From the NCBI GenBank assembly GCA_030533445.1, contig JARPUW010000568.1:221001-285000 (forward strand): a DNA stretch of 64,000 nt. The letters are read 5' to 3'. Positions within the stretch are counted from its first letter, which is position 1. Every line of letters begins with the position of its first letter. Source of the stretch: Cyprinodon diabolis (lineage: Eukaryota; Chordata; Actinopteri; Cyprinodontiformes; Cyprinodontidae). Below the pieces are notes generated by a model. That model did no database searches. It saw only the letters and a list, made by a program, of their open reading frames with translations, and was not told where the DNA came from. Positions 1-9,353 of the stretch are shown here, one piece after another. The position numbers were made by a program, and so were the translations under genes.

Positions 1-2670
1 TAGCTAGAGTCACCATTTTTGGTCAGTTTGTAGACTGAAATCTCTGGACCCACACAATATCTTCGGAATTACGGTAGGATTAATACTTTTCCTTAAAAAC
101 CCTCCAGACCGACCTAAAGTCGATGAAAATCAGAGCCGTTTTTCATTGGTTTTGGAGCAGAAGAGGGGAGAAAAACGAATCAGACTATGTGTTTTAAACT
201 CGTCATAAATATTTTTCTGAATGACACACATACACCAAAGTTGGCATAGTTGGAGTCGAAGGATGACTGACGCTCACGGTGAAAAAATTTTTTGAATAAC
301 TCATACGGTTTTTGCTCAGCAGTCGTTTGTTCGGAGGACATTTTAAGCACCTGAAAGCTGAGTGACAGTGACCTGCTGCAGCTAGCTCAATTAGAAGCTT
401 AGGTGTGATGAAACGTTTTTTCTTTTTCTTTCTCTTCCCATTCAGTTTGTAGATGACCTACAGCCATGAAAGTTACTCCAATTGAAGACAAGATATAGCT
501 GTCGCTTAGATAAAAAGAATTTTTCAGATACCTTTTACGGTTTTTACTCAGCAGTCGTTTGTTCGGAGGGGTGCTTTAGCAGCTAAAAGGTGAGTGAGAG
601 TGAGGTCCTGCAGTTCAAACAAAGGGAGGAGCAGGTGGGCCAACCATTTTGTTTGTGCTTCGTTTTGGGTTGTGAAAGACCTACAGACATGAAGGTTACC
701 CCAGTCTGAGACAAAGGATAGATGTTGCTTTCACTGAAAGAATTTTTCAGATATCTTTTACGGTTTTTGCTCAGCAGTCGTTTGTTCGGAGGGTAAGCAC
801 CTGGAAGCTAGCTGACAGTTAGCTTCTGCAGCAGCCTGCTAGAGTGCAGCTGCTGAAATCTTAGTGTGAGGCGGCCATTTTTTTAAGATCAAACATCTTA
901 TTCTCGCCCTCACGGCCACATATTTGGAGCTACAGTCACCATTTTTGGTCAGTTTGTAGACTGAAACCTCTGGACTCACACAATGTCTTCGGAATTACGG
1001 TAGGATTAATACTTTTCCTTAAAAACCCTCCAGACCAACCTAAAGTCGATGAGAGTTTCAGCCTTTCTCTATTCTTTTTGAGCTGAAGATGGGAGAGAAA
1101 CGAATCAGACTATGTGTTTTCAACTCGTCATAAATATTTTTCTGAATGACACACATACACCAAAGTTGGTATAGTTGGAGTCGAAGGATTGCTGATGCTC
1201 ATGGTGAAAATGTTTTTTGAATAACTCATACGGTTTTTGATCAGTAGTCGTTTGTTCGGTGCCGTTCTTCCCATACAAAAAAGCCTGGGAAGAAGAAACC
1301 AATAGTGAGTGCAGCTGTTGTCTGTGTCAGTGAGAGGCTCGTTAAGCGTTGTCAAGGTTACCAAGCTTCAAACAGATTTTACCTCTGCTGTTTTAAACAG
1401 CACATATTAATCTAATGGAGGGTGAAAGGACTGATTTAACATTGGGAAATGGATACTATATGACTGCTGTCCATGACACTTCCCTTGCCACTCAGCACTG
1501 ATAGACTTTCAAAATAAGACTCCAGGGACCCTACAAAATAAAAGCCTCTATATTTTTTACATATATTTATTGCCCTATATGGCTCAACATTATGACCCAA
1601 ACTCAACCCCGTTTTAGAGAATAGACTCTAGGAGACTGTTTAAAACACACCCTATAGCAAATTTCAAAATAAAAGCCTCCCATTTCCGCTTCATCTACTG
1701 CCCTAATAACATGGAAAAAGAGTGATTTAACGATTGGAAAGTAATCAACTATCATTGACGGGTCTGAACATTTTCTATAAACACAACTCTGTTGGACTTT
1801 CAAAATAAGACTCCAGGGACCCTACAAAATAAAAGCCTCTAGATTATAGTAATGCATTAATTGATGCAAATGGCTCAACATTATGACCCAAACTCTTCCA
1901 GGTTGTTTTTATTAGACTCTAGTGACCTTTTCAAAACACACCCCAGAGCAAATTTCACAATAAAAGTCTCCCATTTACTCTGTAATACAGCAACTATTCA
2001 CCTAATAACATGGAAAACCAGTGATTTAACATTTGGAAATGGATTCTATATCACTGCTGGGCGTGACCCATCTTTTGATGCACATTCATGATAGACTTTC
2101 AAAATAAGACTACAAGGACTCTACAGAATAAAAGCCTCTTCCTTATACACACTCATACATTCTGGCATATTGCTCATTGCCATTGGTGATTTCATCACTG
2201 CAATGGCTCTTAGAAGGCGGGCGGAGCCCGCCAAAGGTGATTACATCACTGCAATGGCTCTTAGCAGGCGGGCGGAGCCCGCCATTGGTGATTTCATCAC
2301 TGCAATGGCTCTTAGAAGGCGGGCAGAGCCCGCCATTGGTGATTTTTTTCTTCACTGAGATGGCTCCTCGCAGGCGGGCGAAGCCCGCCAACTGGGCTTT
2401 ACCCACTGTGTTTCAATATGGACAACCCATATTACCCTTGTGCATCATACGCTGTGCACGTCTATTTCCCAGATTTCAGCACAAGTGGCACACAGCTCTC
2501 TTTACCCATGAACTTGCCCTCTTTCCTTCCCTCAGCAGCCCTCAAAGGCGTAAGCAGTTGGTCTGGGGAGCCCCGACGTCACTTGCCAGGGCCGTATTGG
2601 CCCGGTTCCCCAGACGGGCAGTAGGTGGCCCCCCTCAAAATTTCTTTAGAAATTTTCTAGTTATTATTAT
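1..2670 (+). repeat. Unit U0 (left-truncated by window edge)
   Basis: This copy starts about 475 bp into the unit; position 1 corresponds to 3146 in U1. It carries four GC hairpins (2216-2232, 2267-2283, 2318-2334, 2373-2389) and no foldback module. It shares the CTCGCAGG variant before the last hairpin, and the TTTACCCATGAAC variant near 2505, with U6. This suggests that the 3' ends of U0 and U6 derive from one another. Confidence 0.95.
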
Positions 2671-2929
2671 AATTCTCCCGTATACCCAAAACTTCGGCGC
2701 GTAACTAGTCCCGCACGGTTTGGCGGATCGGGCCCAAAGTTGGCACACGCGTCGGGACCAATGGGGTGATGTGTGCTTGTATAAAACTTTCTCATTAGTC
2801 CGAAGGTTTGCGAATTATTAGCGAAAACGTCGCAAAAAAATCCCATAGGAAATGAATGGGGAGAGGAAAAAAAAAGCATAAAAAACAGCACTTCACTGTG
2901 TCGGCATACATTCACCTAGAAAAACAGTT
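2671..2929 (+). promoter_or_regulatory. 5' segment of the unit with TATA-like box (reference copy)
   Basis: The segment contains several CpG motifs (CGCGTAACTAG, CGCACGG, GGCGGATCGGG, ACGCGTCGGG). TATAAAA follows at 2780-2786, inside TTGTATAAAACTTTC. Downstream is an inverted repeat, CCCAT...ATGGG, in CCCATAGGAAATGAATGGG near 2843. The TATA-like box sits at about unit position 110 in every unit and I saw no copy in which it is lost. A CRE-like CGACGTCA lies about 205 bp upstream at 2574-2581, in the preceding unit. Promoter function is inference only; a TATAAAA match is expected by chance in a unit of this length. Confidence 0.25.
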
Positions 2930-3045
2930 TGAAGCTCAGTTTGTAGATAAATCCTTCGTCTATTTAAAACTGAAGACGGTATGTTGATAACTGCTACGGT
3001 TTTTGTATAATCAGACCTCAAGCGCCACAAAGTTTTAGCAAAATC

Positions 3046-3482
3046 CAGCCTGCTAGAGTGGAGCAACTGAAAAGCTAGAGTGTGAGGCAGGCGTTTTTTA
3101 AACACAAAAAAACATTTTAAACTCGCCCTCACGGCCACATATTTATAGCTAGAGTCACCATTTTTGGTCAGTTTGTAGACTGAAATCTCTGGACCCACAC
3201 AATATCTTCGGAATTACGGTAGGATTAATACTTTTCCTTAAAAACCCTCCAGACCGACCTAAAGTCGATGAAAATCAGAGCCGTTTTTCATTGGTTTTGG
3301 AGCAGAAGAGGGGAGAAAAACGAATCCGACTATGTGTTTTAAACTCGTCATAAATATTTTTCTGAATGACACACATACACCAAAGTTGGCATAGTTGGAG
3401 TCGAAGGATGACTGACGCTCACGGTGAAAAAATTTTTTGAATAACTCATACGGTTTTTGCTCAGCAGTCGTTTGTTCGGAGG
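3046..3482 (+). repeat. Internal duplication, copy A1 (reference unit)
   Basis: Starts CAGCCTGCTAGAGTGGAGC, passes through CTCGCCCTCACGGCCACATA, GGTCAGTTTGTAGACTGAAA and TCTTCGGAATTACGGTAGG, and ends with the TTCGGAGG motif. It is a diverged direct repeat of 3977-4404, about 930 bp downstream. The same pair is present in every unit, so the duplication predates tandem amplification. Confidence 0.9.
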
Positions 3483-3937
3483 ACATTTTAAGCACCTGAA
3501 AGCTGAGTGACAGTGACCTGCTGCAGCTAGCTCAATTAGAAGCTTAGGTGTGATGAAACGTTTTTTCTTTTTCTTTCTCTTCCCATTCAGTTTGTAGATG
3601 ACCTACAGCCATGAAAGTTACTCCAATTGAAGACAAGATATAGCTGTCGCTTAGATAAAAAGAATTTTTCAGATACCTTTTACGGTTTTTACTCAGCAGT
3701 CGTTTGTTCGGAGGGGTGCTTTAGCAGCTAAAAGGTGAGTGAGAGTGAGGTCCTGCAGTTCAAACAAAGGGAGGAGCAGGTGGGCCAACCATTTTGTTTG
3801 TGCTTCGTTTTGGGTTGTGAAAGACCTACAGACATGAAGGTTACCCCAGTCTGAGACAAAGGATAGATGTTGCTTTCACTGAAAGAATTTTTCAGATATC
3901 TTTTACGGTTTTTGCTCAGCAGTCGTTTGTTCGGAGG
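3449..3937 (+). repeat. Ladder of ~225-bp sub-repeats ending in the TACGG...TTCGGAGG motif (reference unit)
   Basis: Three near-identical 34-bp motifs starting TACGGTTTTT and ending CGTTTGTTCGGAGG lie at 3449-3482, 3681-3714 and 3904-3937, spaced 232 and 223 bp. A fourth, changed copy is at 4373-4404 and a truncated one (TACGGTTTTTGTATAATC) at 2995. Each is preceded by related sequence (CAGTTTGTAGA..., CCTACAG(C/A)CATGAA(A/G)GTTAC, GAATTTTTCAGATA(C/T)C). The first half of the unit therefore grew from a shorter sub-repeat. Confidence 0.85.
3561..3740 (+). other. Exon-like segment with strong splice-site consensus (reference unit)
   Basis: A long pyrimidine tract (3561-3584) runs into ATTCAG at 3585-3590, a strong vertebrate 3' splice-site pattern. 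At 3731-3740 the sequence AAAGGTGAGT is an excellent 5' splice-site pattern. The 144 bp between them (3591-3734) has stop codons near the start of all three forward frames, so any exon would be non-coding. Both sites recur in nearly all units; U14 changes the base after the acceptor and U16 has a short deletion just past the donor. Splicing is inferred from consensus only. Confidence 0.35.
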
Positions 3938-3976
3938 GTAAGCACCTGGAAGCTAGCTGACAGTTAGCTTCTGCAG

Positions 3977-4404
3977 CAGCCTGCTAGAGTGCAGCTGCTG
4001 AAATCTTAGTGTGAGGCGGCCATTTTTTAAGATCAAACATCTTATTCTCGCCCTCACGGCCACATATTTGGAGCTACAGTCACCATTTTTGGTCAGTTTG
4101 TAGACTGAAACCTCTGGACTCACACAATGTCTTCGGAATTACGGTAGGATTAATACTTTGCCTTAAAAACCCTCCAGACCAACCTAAAGTGGATGAGAGT
4201 TTCAGCCTTTCTCCATTCTTTTTGAGCTGAAGATGGGAGAAAAACGAATCAGACTATGTGTTTTCAACTCGTCATAAATATTTTTCTGAATGACACACAT
4301 ACACCAAAGTTGGTATAGTTGGAGTCGAAGGATTGCTGATGCTCATGGTGAAAATGTTTTTTGAATAACTCATACGGTTTTTGATCAGTAGTCGTTTGTT
4401 CGGT
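3977..4404 (+). repeat. Internal duplication, copy A2 (reference unit)
   Basis: Second copy of the A segment, starting CAGCCTGCTAGAGTGCAGC. Compared with A1 it has GGAGCTACAG for ATAGCTAGAG, CTCACACAATG for CCCACACAATA, GTTTCAGCC for AATCAGAGCC, and TTGGTATAG for TTGGCATAG. It ends TCGTTTGTTCGGTGCCG where other copies have TTCGGAGG. Confidence 0.9.
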
Positions 4405-4539
4405 GCCGTTCTTCCCATACAAAAAAGCCTGGGAAGAAGAAACCAATAGTGAGTGCAGCTGTTGTCTGTGTCAGTGAGAGGCTCGTTAAGCGTTGTCAAG
4501 GTTACCAAGCTTCAAACAGATTTTACCTCTGCTGTTTTA

Positions 4540-5285
4540 AACAGCACATATTAATCTAATGGAGGGTGAAAGGACTGATTTAACATTGGGAAATGGATAC
4601 TATATGACTGCTGTACATGACACTTCCCTTGCCACTCAGCACTGATAGACTTTCAAAATAAGACTCCAGGGACCCTACAAAATAAAAGCCTCTATATTTT
4701 TTACATATATTTATTGCTCTATATGGCTCAACATTATGACCCAAACTCAACCCCGTTTTAGAGAATAGACTCTAGGAGACTGTTTAAAACACACCCTATA
4801 GCAAATTTCAAAATAAAAGCCTCCCATTTCCGCTTCATCTACTGCCCTAATAACATGGAAAAAGAGTGATTTAACGATTGGAAAGTAATCAACTATCATT
4901 GACGGGTCTGAACATTTTCTATAAACACAACTCTGTTGGACTTTCAAAATAAGACTCCAGGGACCCTACAAAATAAAAGCCTCTAGATTATAGTAATGCA
5001 TTAATTGATGCAAATGGCTCAACATTATGACCCAAACTCTTCCAGGTTGTTTTTATTAGACTCTAGTGACCTTTTCAAAACACACCCCAGAGCAAATTTC
5101 ACAATAAAAGTCTCCCATTTACTCTGTAATACAGCAACTATTCACCTAATAACATGGAAAACCAGTGATTTAACATTTGGAAATGGATTCTATATCACTG
5201 CTGGGCGTGACCCATCTTTTGATGCACATTCATGATAGACTTTCAAAATAAGACTACAAGGACTCTACAGAATAAAAGCCTCTTC
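4540..5285 (+). repeat. ~291-bp sub-repeats with AATAAA hexamers (reference unit)
   Basis: A sub-repeat starting GACTTTCAAAATAAGACTCC occurs at 4648, 4939 and 5238 (spacings 291 and 299). It is preceded by a 3' half copy from about 4540 and ends in a 5' fragment that stops near 5285. Each full copy contains TGGCTCAACATTATGACCC, CAAATTTCA(A/C)AATAAAAG, CCTAATAACATGGAAAA and GATTTAAC. AATAAA is found at 4681, 4812, 4972, 5103 and 5271 on the plus strand. An exact POU octamer, ATGCAAAT, lies at 5008-5015. Confidence 0.9.
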
Positions 5286-5317
5286 CTTATACACACTCAT
5301 ACATTCTGGCATATTGC

Positions 5318-5562
5318 TCATTGCCATTGGTGATTTCATCACTGCAATGGCTCTTAGAAGGCGGGCGGAGCCCGCCAATGGTAACAGGCGGGCGGAGCCC
5401 GCCAAAGGTGATTACATCACTGCAATGGCTCTTAGCAGGCGGGCGGAGCCCGCCATTGGTGATTTCATCACTGCAATGGCTCTTAGAAGGCGGGCAGAGC
5501 CCGCCATTGGTGATTTTTTTCTTCACTGAGATGGCTCCTAGCAGGCGGGCGAAGCCCGCCAA
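5318..5562 (+). repeat. GC-hairpin minisatellite, 51-bp period (reference copy)
   Basis: The 51-bp repeat consists of CATCACTGCAATGGCTCTTA, a 17-base hairpin and a short spacer. The hairpin is GGCGGGC, a 3-base loop, then GCCCGCC, a perfect 7-bp stem. Loops read GGA, AGA, GAA, AAA, TGA or GTA in different copies. One step in most units is shortened to 27 bp (spacer AATGGTAACA). Units carry two to five hairpins. The equivalent blocks in the other units are given in the unit entries. Confidence 0.93.
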
Positions 5563-5731
5563 CTGGGCTTTACCCACTGTGTTTCAATATGGACAACCCA
5601 TATTACCCTTGTGCATCATACTCTGTGCACGTCTATTTCCCAGATTTCAGCACAAGTGGCACACAGCTCTCTTTGCCCATGAACTTGCCCTCTTTCCTTC
5701 CCTCAGCAGCCCTCAAAGGCGTAAGCAGTTG

Positions 5732-5786
5732 GTCTGGGGAGCCCCGACGTCACTTGCCAGGGCCGTATTGGCCCGGTTCCCCAGAC
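5732..5786. repeat. Nested stem-loop near the unit end (reference copy)
   Basis: GTCTGGGGA (5732-5740) pairs perfectly with TCCCCAGAC (5778-5786). Inside this 9-bp outer stem, GGGCC (5760-5764) and GGCCC (5770-5774) form an inner stem with loop GTATT. The structure recurs in all units, with changes in the divergent subfamily (GGCCCTGTTCCCC) and an arm mutation in U9. The DNA could form a cruciform, or an RNA copy could fold; neither is shown here. Confidence 0.8.
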
Positions 5787-5807
5787 GGGCAGTAGGTGGC
5801 CCCCCTC

Positions 5808-5827
5808 AAAATTTCTTTAGAAATTTT
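5808..5827. repeat. 20-bp palindrome before the closing ATT run (reference copy)
   Basis: AAAATTTCTTTAGAAATTTT is an inverted repeat with 9-bp arms around TT. It sits between the C-run GGTGGCCCCCC and the closing CTAGTT(ATT)n in every unit and still stands in the last unit next to the array edge. Confidence 0.9.
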
Positions 5828-5838
5828 CTAGTTATTAT

Positions 5839-8800
5839 AATTCTCCCGTATACCCAAAACTTCGGCACGTAACTAGTCCCGCACGGTTTGGCGGATCGGG
5901 CCCAAAGTTGGCACACGCGTTGGGACCAATGGGGTGATGTGTGCTTGTATAAAACTTTCTCATTAGTCCGAAGGTTTGCGAATTATTAGCGAAAACGTCG
6001 CAAAAAAATCCCATAGGAAATGAATGGGGAGAGGAAAAAAAAAGCATTAAAAACAGCACTTCACTGTGTCGGCATACATTCACCTAGAAAAACAGTTTGA
6101 AGCTCAGTTTGTAGATAAATCCTTCGTCTATTTAAAACTGAAGACGGTATGTTGATAACTGCTACGGTTTTTGTATAATCAGACCTCAAGCGCCACAAAG
6201 TTTTAGCAAAATCCAGCCTGCTAGAGTGGAGCAACTGAAAAGCTAGAGTGTGAGGCAGGCGTTTTTTAAACACAAAAAAACATTTTAAACTCGCCCTCAC
6301 GGCCACATATTTATAGCTAGAGTCACCATTTTTGGTCAGTTTGTAGACTGAAATCTCTGGACCCACACAATATCTTCGGAATTACGGTAGGATTAATACT
6401 TTTCCTTAAAAACCCTCCAGACCGACCTAAAGTCGATGAAAATCAGAGCCGTTTTTCATTGGTTTTGGAGCAGAAGAGGGGAGAAAAAACGAATCAGACT
6501 ATGTGTTTTAAACTCGTCATAAATATTTTTCTGAATGACACACATACACCAAAGTTGGCATAGTTGGAGTCGAAGGATGACTGACGCTCACGGTGAAAAA
6601 ATTTTTTGAATAACTCATACGGTTTTTGCTCAGCAGTCGTTTGTTCGGAGGACATTTTAAGCAGCTGAAAGCTGAGTGACAGTGACCTGCTGCAGCTAGC
6701 TCAATTAGAAGCTTAGGTGTGATGAAACGTTTTTTCTTTTTCTTTCTCTTCCCATTCAGTTTGTAGATGATCTACAGCCATGAAAGTTACTCCAATTGAA
6801 GACAAGATATAGCTGTCGCTTAGATAAAAAGAATTTTTCAGATACCTTTTACGGTTTTTACTCAGCAGTCGTTTGTTCGGAGGGGTGCTTTAGCAGCTAA
6901 AAGGTGAGTGAGAGTGAGGTCCTGCAGTTCAAACAAAGGGAGGAGCAGGTGGGCCAACCATTTTGTTTGTGCTTCGTTTTGGGTTGTGAAAGACCTACAG
7001 ACATGAAGGTTACCCCAGTCTGAGACAAAGGATAGATGTTGCTTTCACTGAAAGAATTTTTCAGATATCTTTTACGGTTTTTGCTCAGCAGTCGTTTGTT
7101 CGGAGGGTAAGCACCTGGAAGCTAGCTGACAGTTAGCTTCTGCAGCAGCCTGCTAGAGTGCAGCTGCTGAAATCTTAGTGTGAGGCGGCCATTTTTTTAA
7201 GATCAAACATCTTATTCTCGCCCTCACGGCCACATATTTGGAGCTACAGTCACCATTTTTGGTCAGTTTGTAGACTGAAACCTCTGGACTCACACAATGT
7301 CTTCGGAATTACGGTAGGATTAATACTTTTCCTTAAAAACCCTCCAGACCAACCTAAAGTCGATGAGAGTTTCAGCCTTTCTCTATTCTTTTTGAGCTGA
7401 AGATGGGAGAGAAACGAATCAGACTATGTGTTTTCAACTCGTCATAAATATTTTTCTGAATGACACACATACACCAAAGTTGGTATAGTTGGAGTCGAAG
7501 GATTGCTGATGCTCATGGTGAAAATGTTTTTTGAATAACTCATACGGTTTTTGATCAGTAGTCGTTTGTTCGGTGCCGTTCTTCCCATACAAAAAAGCCT
7601 GGGAAGAAGAAACCAATAGTGAGTGCAGCTGTTGTCTGTGTCAGTGAGAGGCTCGTTAAGCGTTGTCAAGGTTACCAAGCTTCAAACAGATTTTACCTCT
7701 GCTGTTTTAAACAGCACATATTAATCTAATGGAGGGTGAAAGGACTGATTTAACATTGGGAAATGGATACTATATGACTGCTGTACATGACACTTCCCTT
7801 GCCACTCATCACTGATAGACTTTCAAAATAAGACTCCAGGGACCCTACAAAATAAAAGCCTCTATATTTTTTACATATATTTATTGCTCTATATGGCTCA
7901 ACATTATGACCCAAACTCAACCCCGTTTTAGAGAATAGACTCTAGGAGACTGTTTAAAACACACCCTATAGCAAATTTCAAAATAAAAGCCTCCCATTTC
8001 CGCTTCATCTACTGCCCTAATAACATGGAAAAAGAGTGATTTAACGATTGGAAAGTAATCAACTATCATTGACGGGTCTGAACATTTTCTATAAACACAA
8101 CTCTGTTGGACTTTCAAAATAAGACTCCAGGGACCCTACAAAATAAAAGCCTCTAGATTATAGTAATGCATTAATTGATGCAAATGGCTCAACATTATGA
8201 CCCAAACTCTTCCAGGTTGTTTTTATTAGACTCTAGTGACCTTTTCAAAACACACCCCAGAGCAAATTTCACAATAAAAGTCTCCCATTTACTCTGTAAT
8301 ACAGCAACTATTCACCTAATAACATGGAAAACCAGTGATTTAACATTTGGAAATGGATTCTATATCACTGCTGGGCGTGACCCATCTTTTGATGCACATT
8401 CATGATAGACTTTCAAAATAAGACTACAAGGACTCTACAGAATAAAAGCCTCTTCCTTATACACACTCATACATTCTGGCATATTGCTCATTGCCATTGG
8501 TGATTTCATCACTGCAATGGCTCTTAGAAGGCGGGCGGAGCCCGCCAATGGTAACAGGCGGGCGGAGCCCGCCAAAGGTGATTACATCACTGCAATGGCT
8601 CTTAGCAGGCGGGCGGAGCCCGCCATTGGTGATTTCATCACTGCAATGGCTCTTAGAAGGCGGGCAGAGCCCGCCATTGGTGATTTTTTTCTTCACTGAG
8701 ATGGCTCCTAGCAGGCGGGCGAAGCCCGCCAACTGGGCTTTACCCACTGTGTTTCAATATGGACAACCCATATTACCCTTGTGCATCATACTCTGTGCAC

Positions 8801-9353
8801 GTCTATTTCCCAGATTTCAGCACAAGTGGCACACAGCTCTCTTTGCCCATGAACTTGCCCTCTTTCCTTCCCTCAGCAGCCCTCAAAGGCGTAAGCAGTT
8901 GGTCTGGGGAGCCCCGACGTCACTTGCCAGGGCCGTATTGGCCCGGTTCCCCAGACGGGCAGTAGGTGGCCCCCCTCAAAATTTCTTTAGAAATTTTCTA
9001 GTTGGGGGGCCACATGCCGAAGGCATGGCCCACCTACTACTATTGCACATATTTATTCCGCGTATTATTATTGGGGGGCCACATGCCGAAGGCATGGCCC
9101 ACCTACTACTATTGCACATATTTATTCCGCGTATTATTATTATTGGGGGGCCACATGCCGAAGGCATGGCCCACCTACTACTATTGCACATATTTATTCC
9201 GCGTATTATTATTGGGGGGCCACATGCCGAAGGCATGGCCCACCTACTACTATTGCACATATTTATTCCGCGTATTATTGGGGGGCCACATGCCGAAGGC
9301 ATGGCCCACCTACTACTATTGCACATATTTATTCCGCGTATTATTATTATTAT
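5839..9353 (+). repeat. Unit U2 (3515 bp, longest; five foldback modules)
   Basis: Five GC hairpins (8488-8732) and a five-copy tandem run of the foldback module (9004-9338) make this the longest unit. Private changes include an extra A in the A-run near 6484 and CACTCATCACTG near 7806. It shares CATACTCTGTGC in its 3' part with U1 and U11. Confidence 0.96.
9004..9350 (+). repeat. Five tandem foldback modules in U2
   Basis: Five identical 59-bp cores lie at 9004-9062, 9073-9131, 9145-9203, 9214-9272 and 9280-9338, separated by TAT/ATT runs of different length, giving steps of 69, 72, 69 and 66 bp. Each core starts GGGGGGCCACATGCCGAAGG and ends TTTATTCCGCG. ATGCC-GAA-GGCAT forms a hairpin extended by GGGCC/GGCCC across a 2-base AC bulge. 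The absence of any substitution between the five cores points to very recent amplification. Confidence 0.95.

Larger units (their letters stand above)
2671..5838 (+). repeat. Unit U1 (reference unit, 3168 bp)
   Basis: Used as the reference for sub-features. It has five GC hairpins (5318-5562), the second separated from the first by a shortened 27-bp step, and no foldback module. Distinctive variants are GAATCCGAC near 3324, a six-T run near 4022, TACTTTGCC near 4157 and AGTGGATGAG near 4190. U11 has the same variants 31990 bases downstream. Confidence 0.97.

Noticed and set aside
1120..1364. Overlapping minus-strand frames of 60 and 78 codons
   Set aside because: Both begin only at TTG, overlap each other in different frames, and are disrupted in U4 and U12 and altered in U6 by a 1-base deletion.
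1861..2091. 76-codon plus-strand frame in the 291-bp sub-repeats
   Set aside because: It has an in-frame ATG, but about half of the units carry a 1-base deletion in the C-run (CACCCAGAGC for CACCCCAGAGC) that breaks it, and U19 has a further 1-base deletion.
2177..2704. Plus-strand frame of 175 to 298 codons through the hairpin block
   Set aside because: It opens at TTG, consists largely of translated minisatellite and foldback sequence, ends in a run of Ile codons from the ATT microsatellite, and is broken in U4, U9 and U12.
2893..3198. 101-codon minus-strand frame present in every unit
   Set aside because: It starts at GTG, not ATG, and shows no known domain. Between units most of the changes I can see alter the residue (for example Arg to Cys, Asp to Asn, Phe to Tyr), as expected without selection. 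Its presence in all copies follows from tandem duplication.
3401..3440. Hammerhead ribozyme (CTGACGCTCACGGTGAAAA and CTGATGCTCATGGTGAAAA), as found in some satellites
   Set aside because: The conserved CTGANGA core is not met (CTGACGC and CTGATGC) and I found no matching third stem with a cleavage triplet.
5318..5562. CRISPR-like array (short palindromic repeats with spacers)
   Set aside because: The spacers between hairpins are themselves repeated and not unique, copy number is two to five, no cas genes are present, and the context is a vertebrate satellite.
5318..5562. GC hairpins as bacterial-type terminators or evidence for an organellar or bacterial genome
   Set aside because: There are no adjoining genes or operons, only some hairpins are followed by T-runs, and the SINE in the flank indicates a vertebrate nuclear genome.
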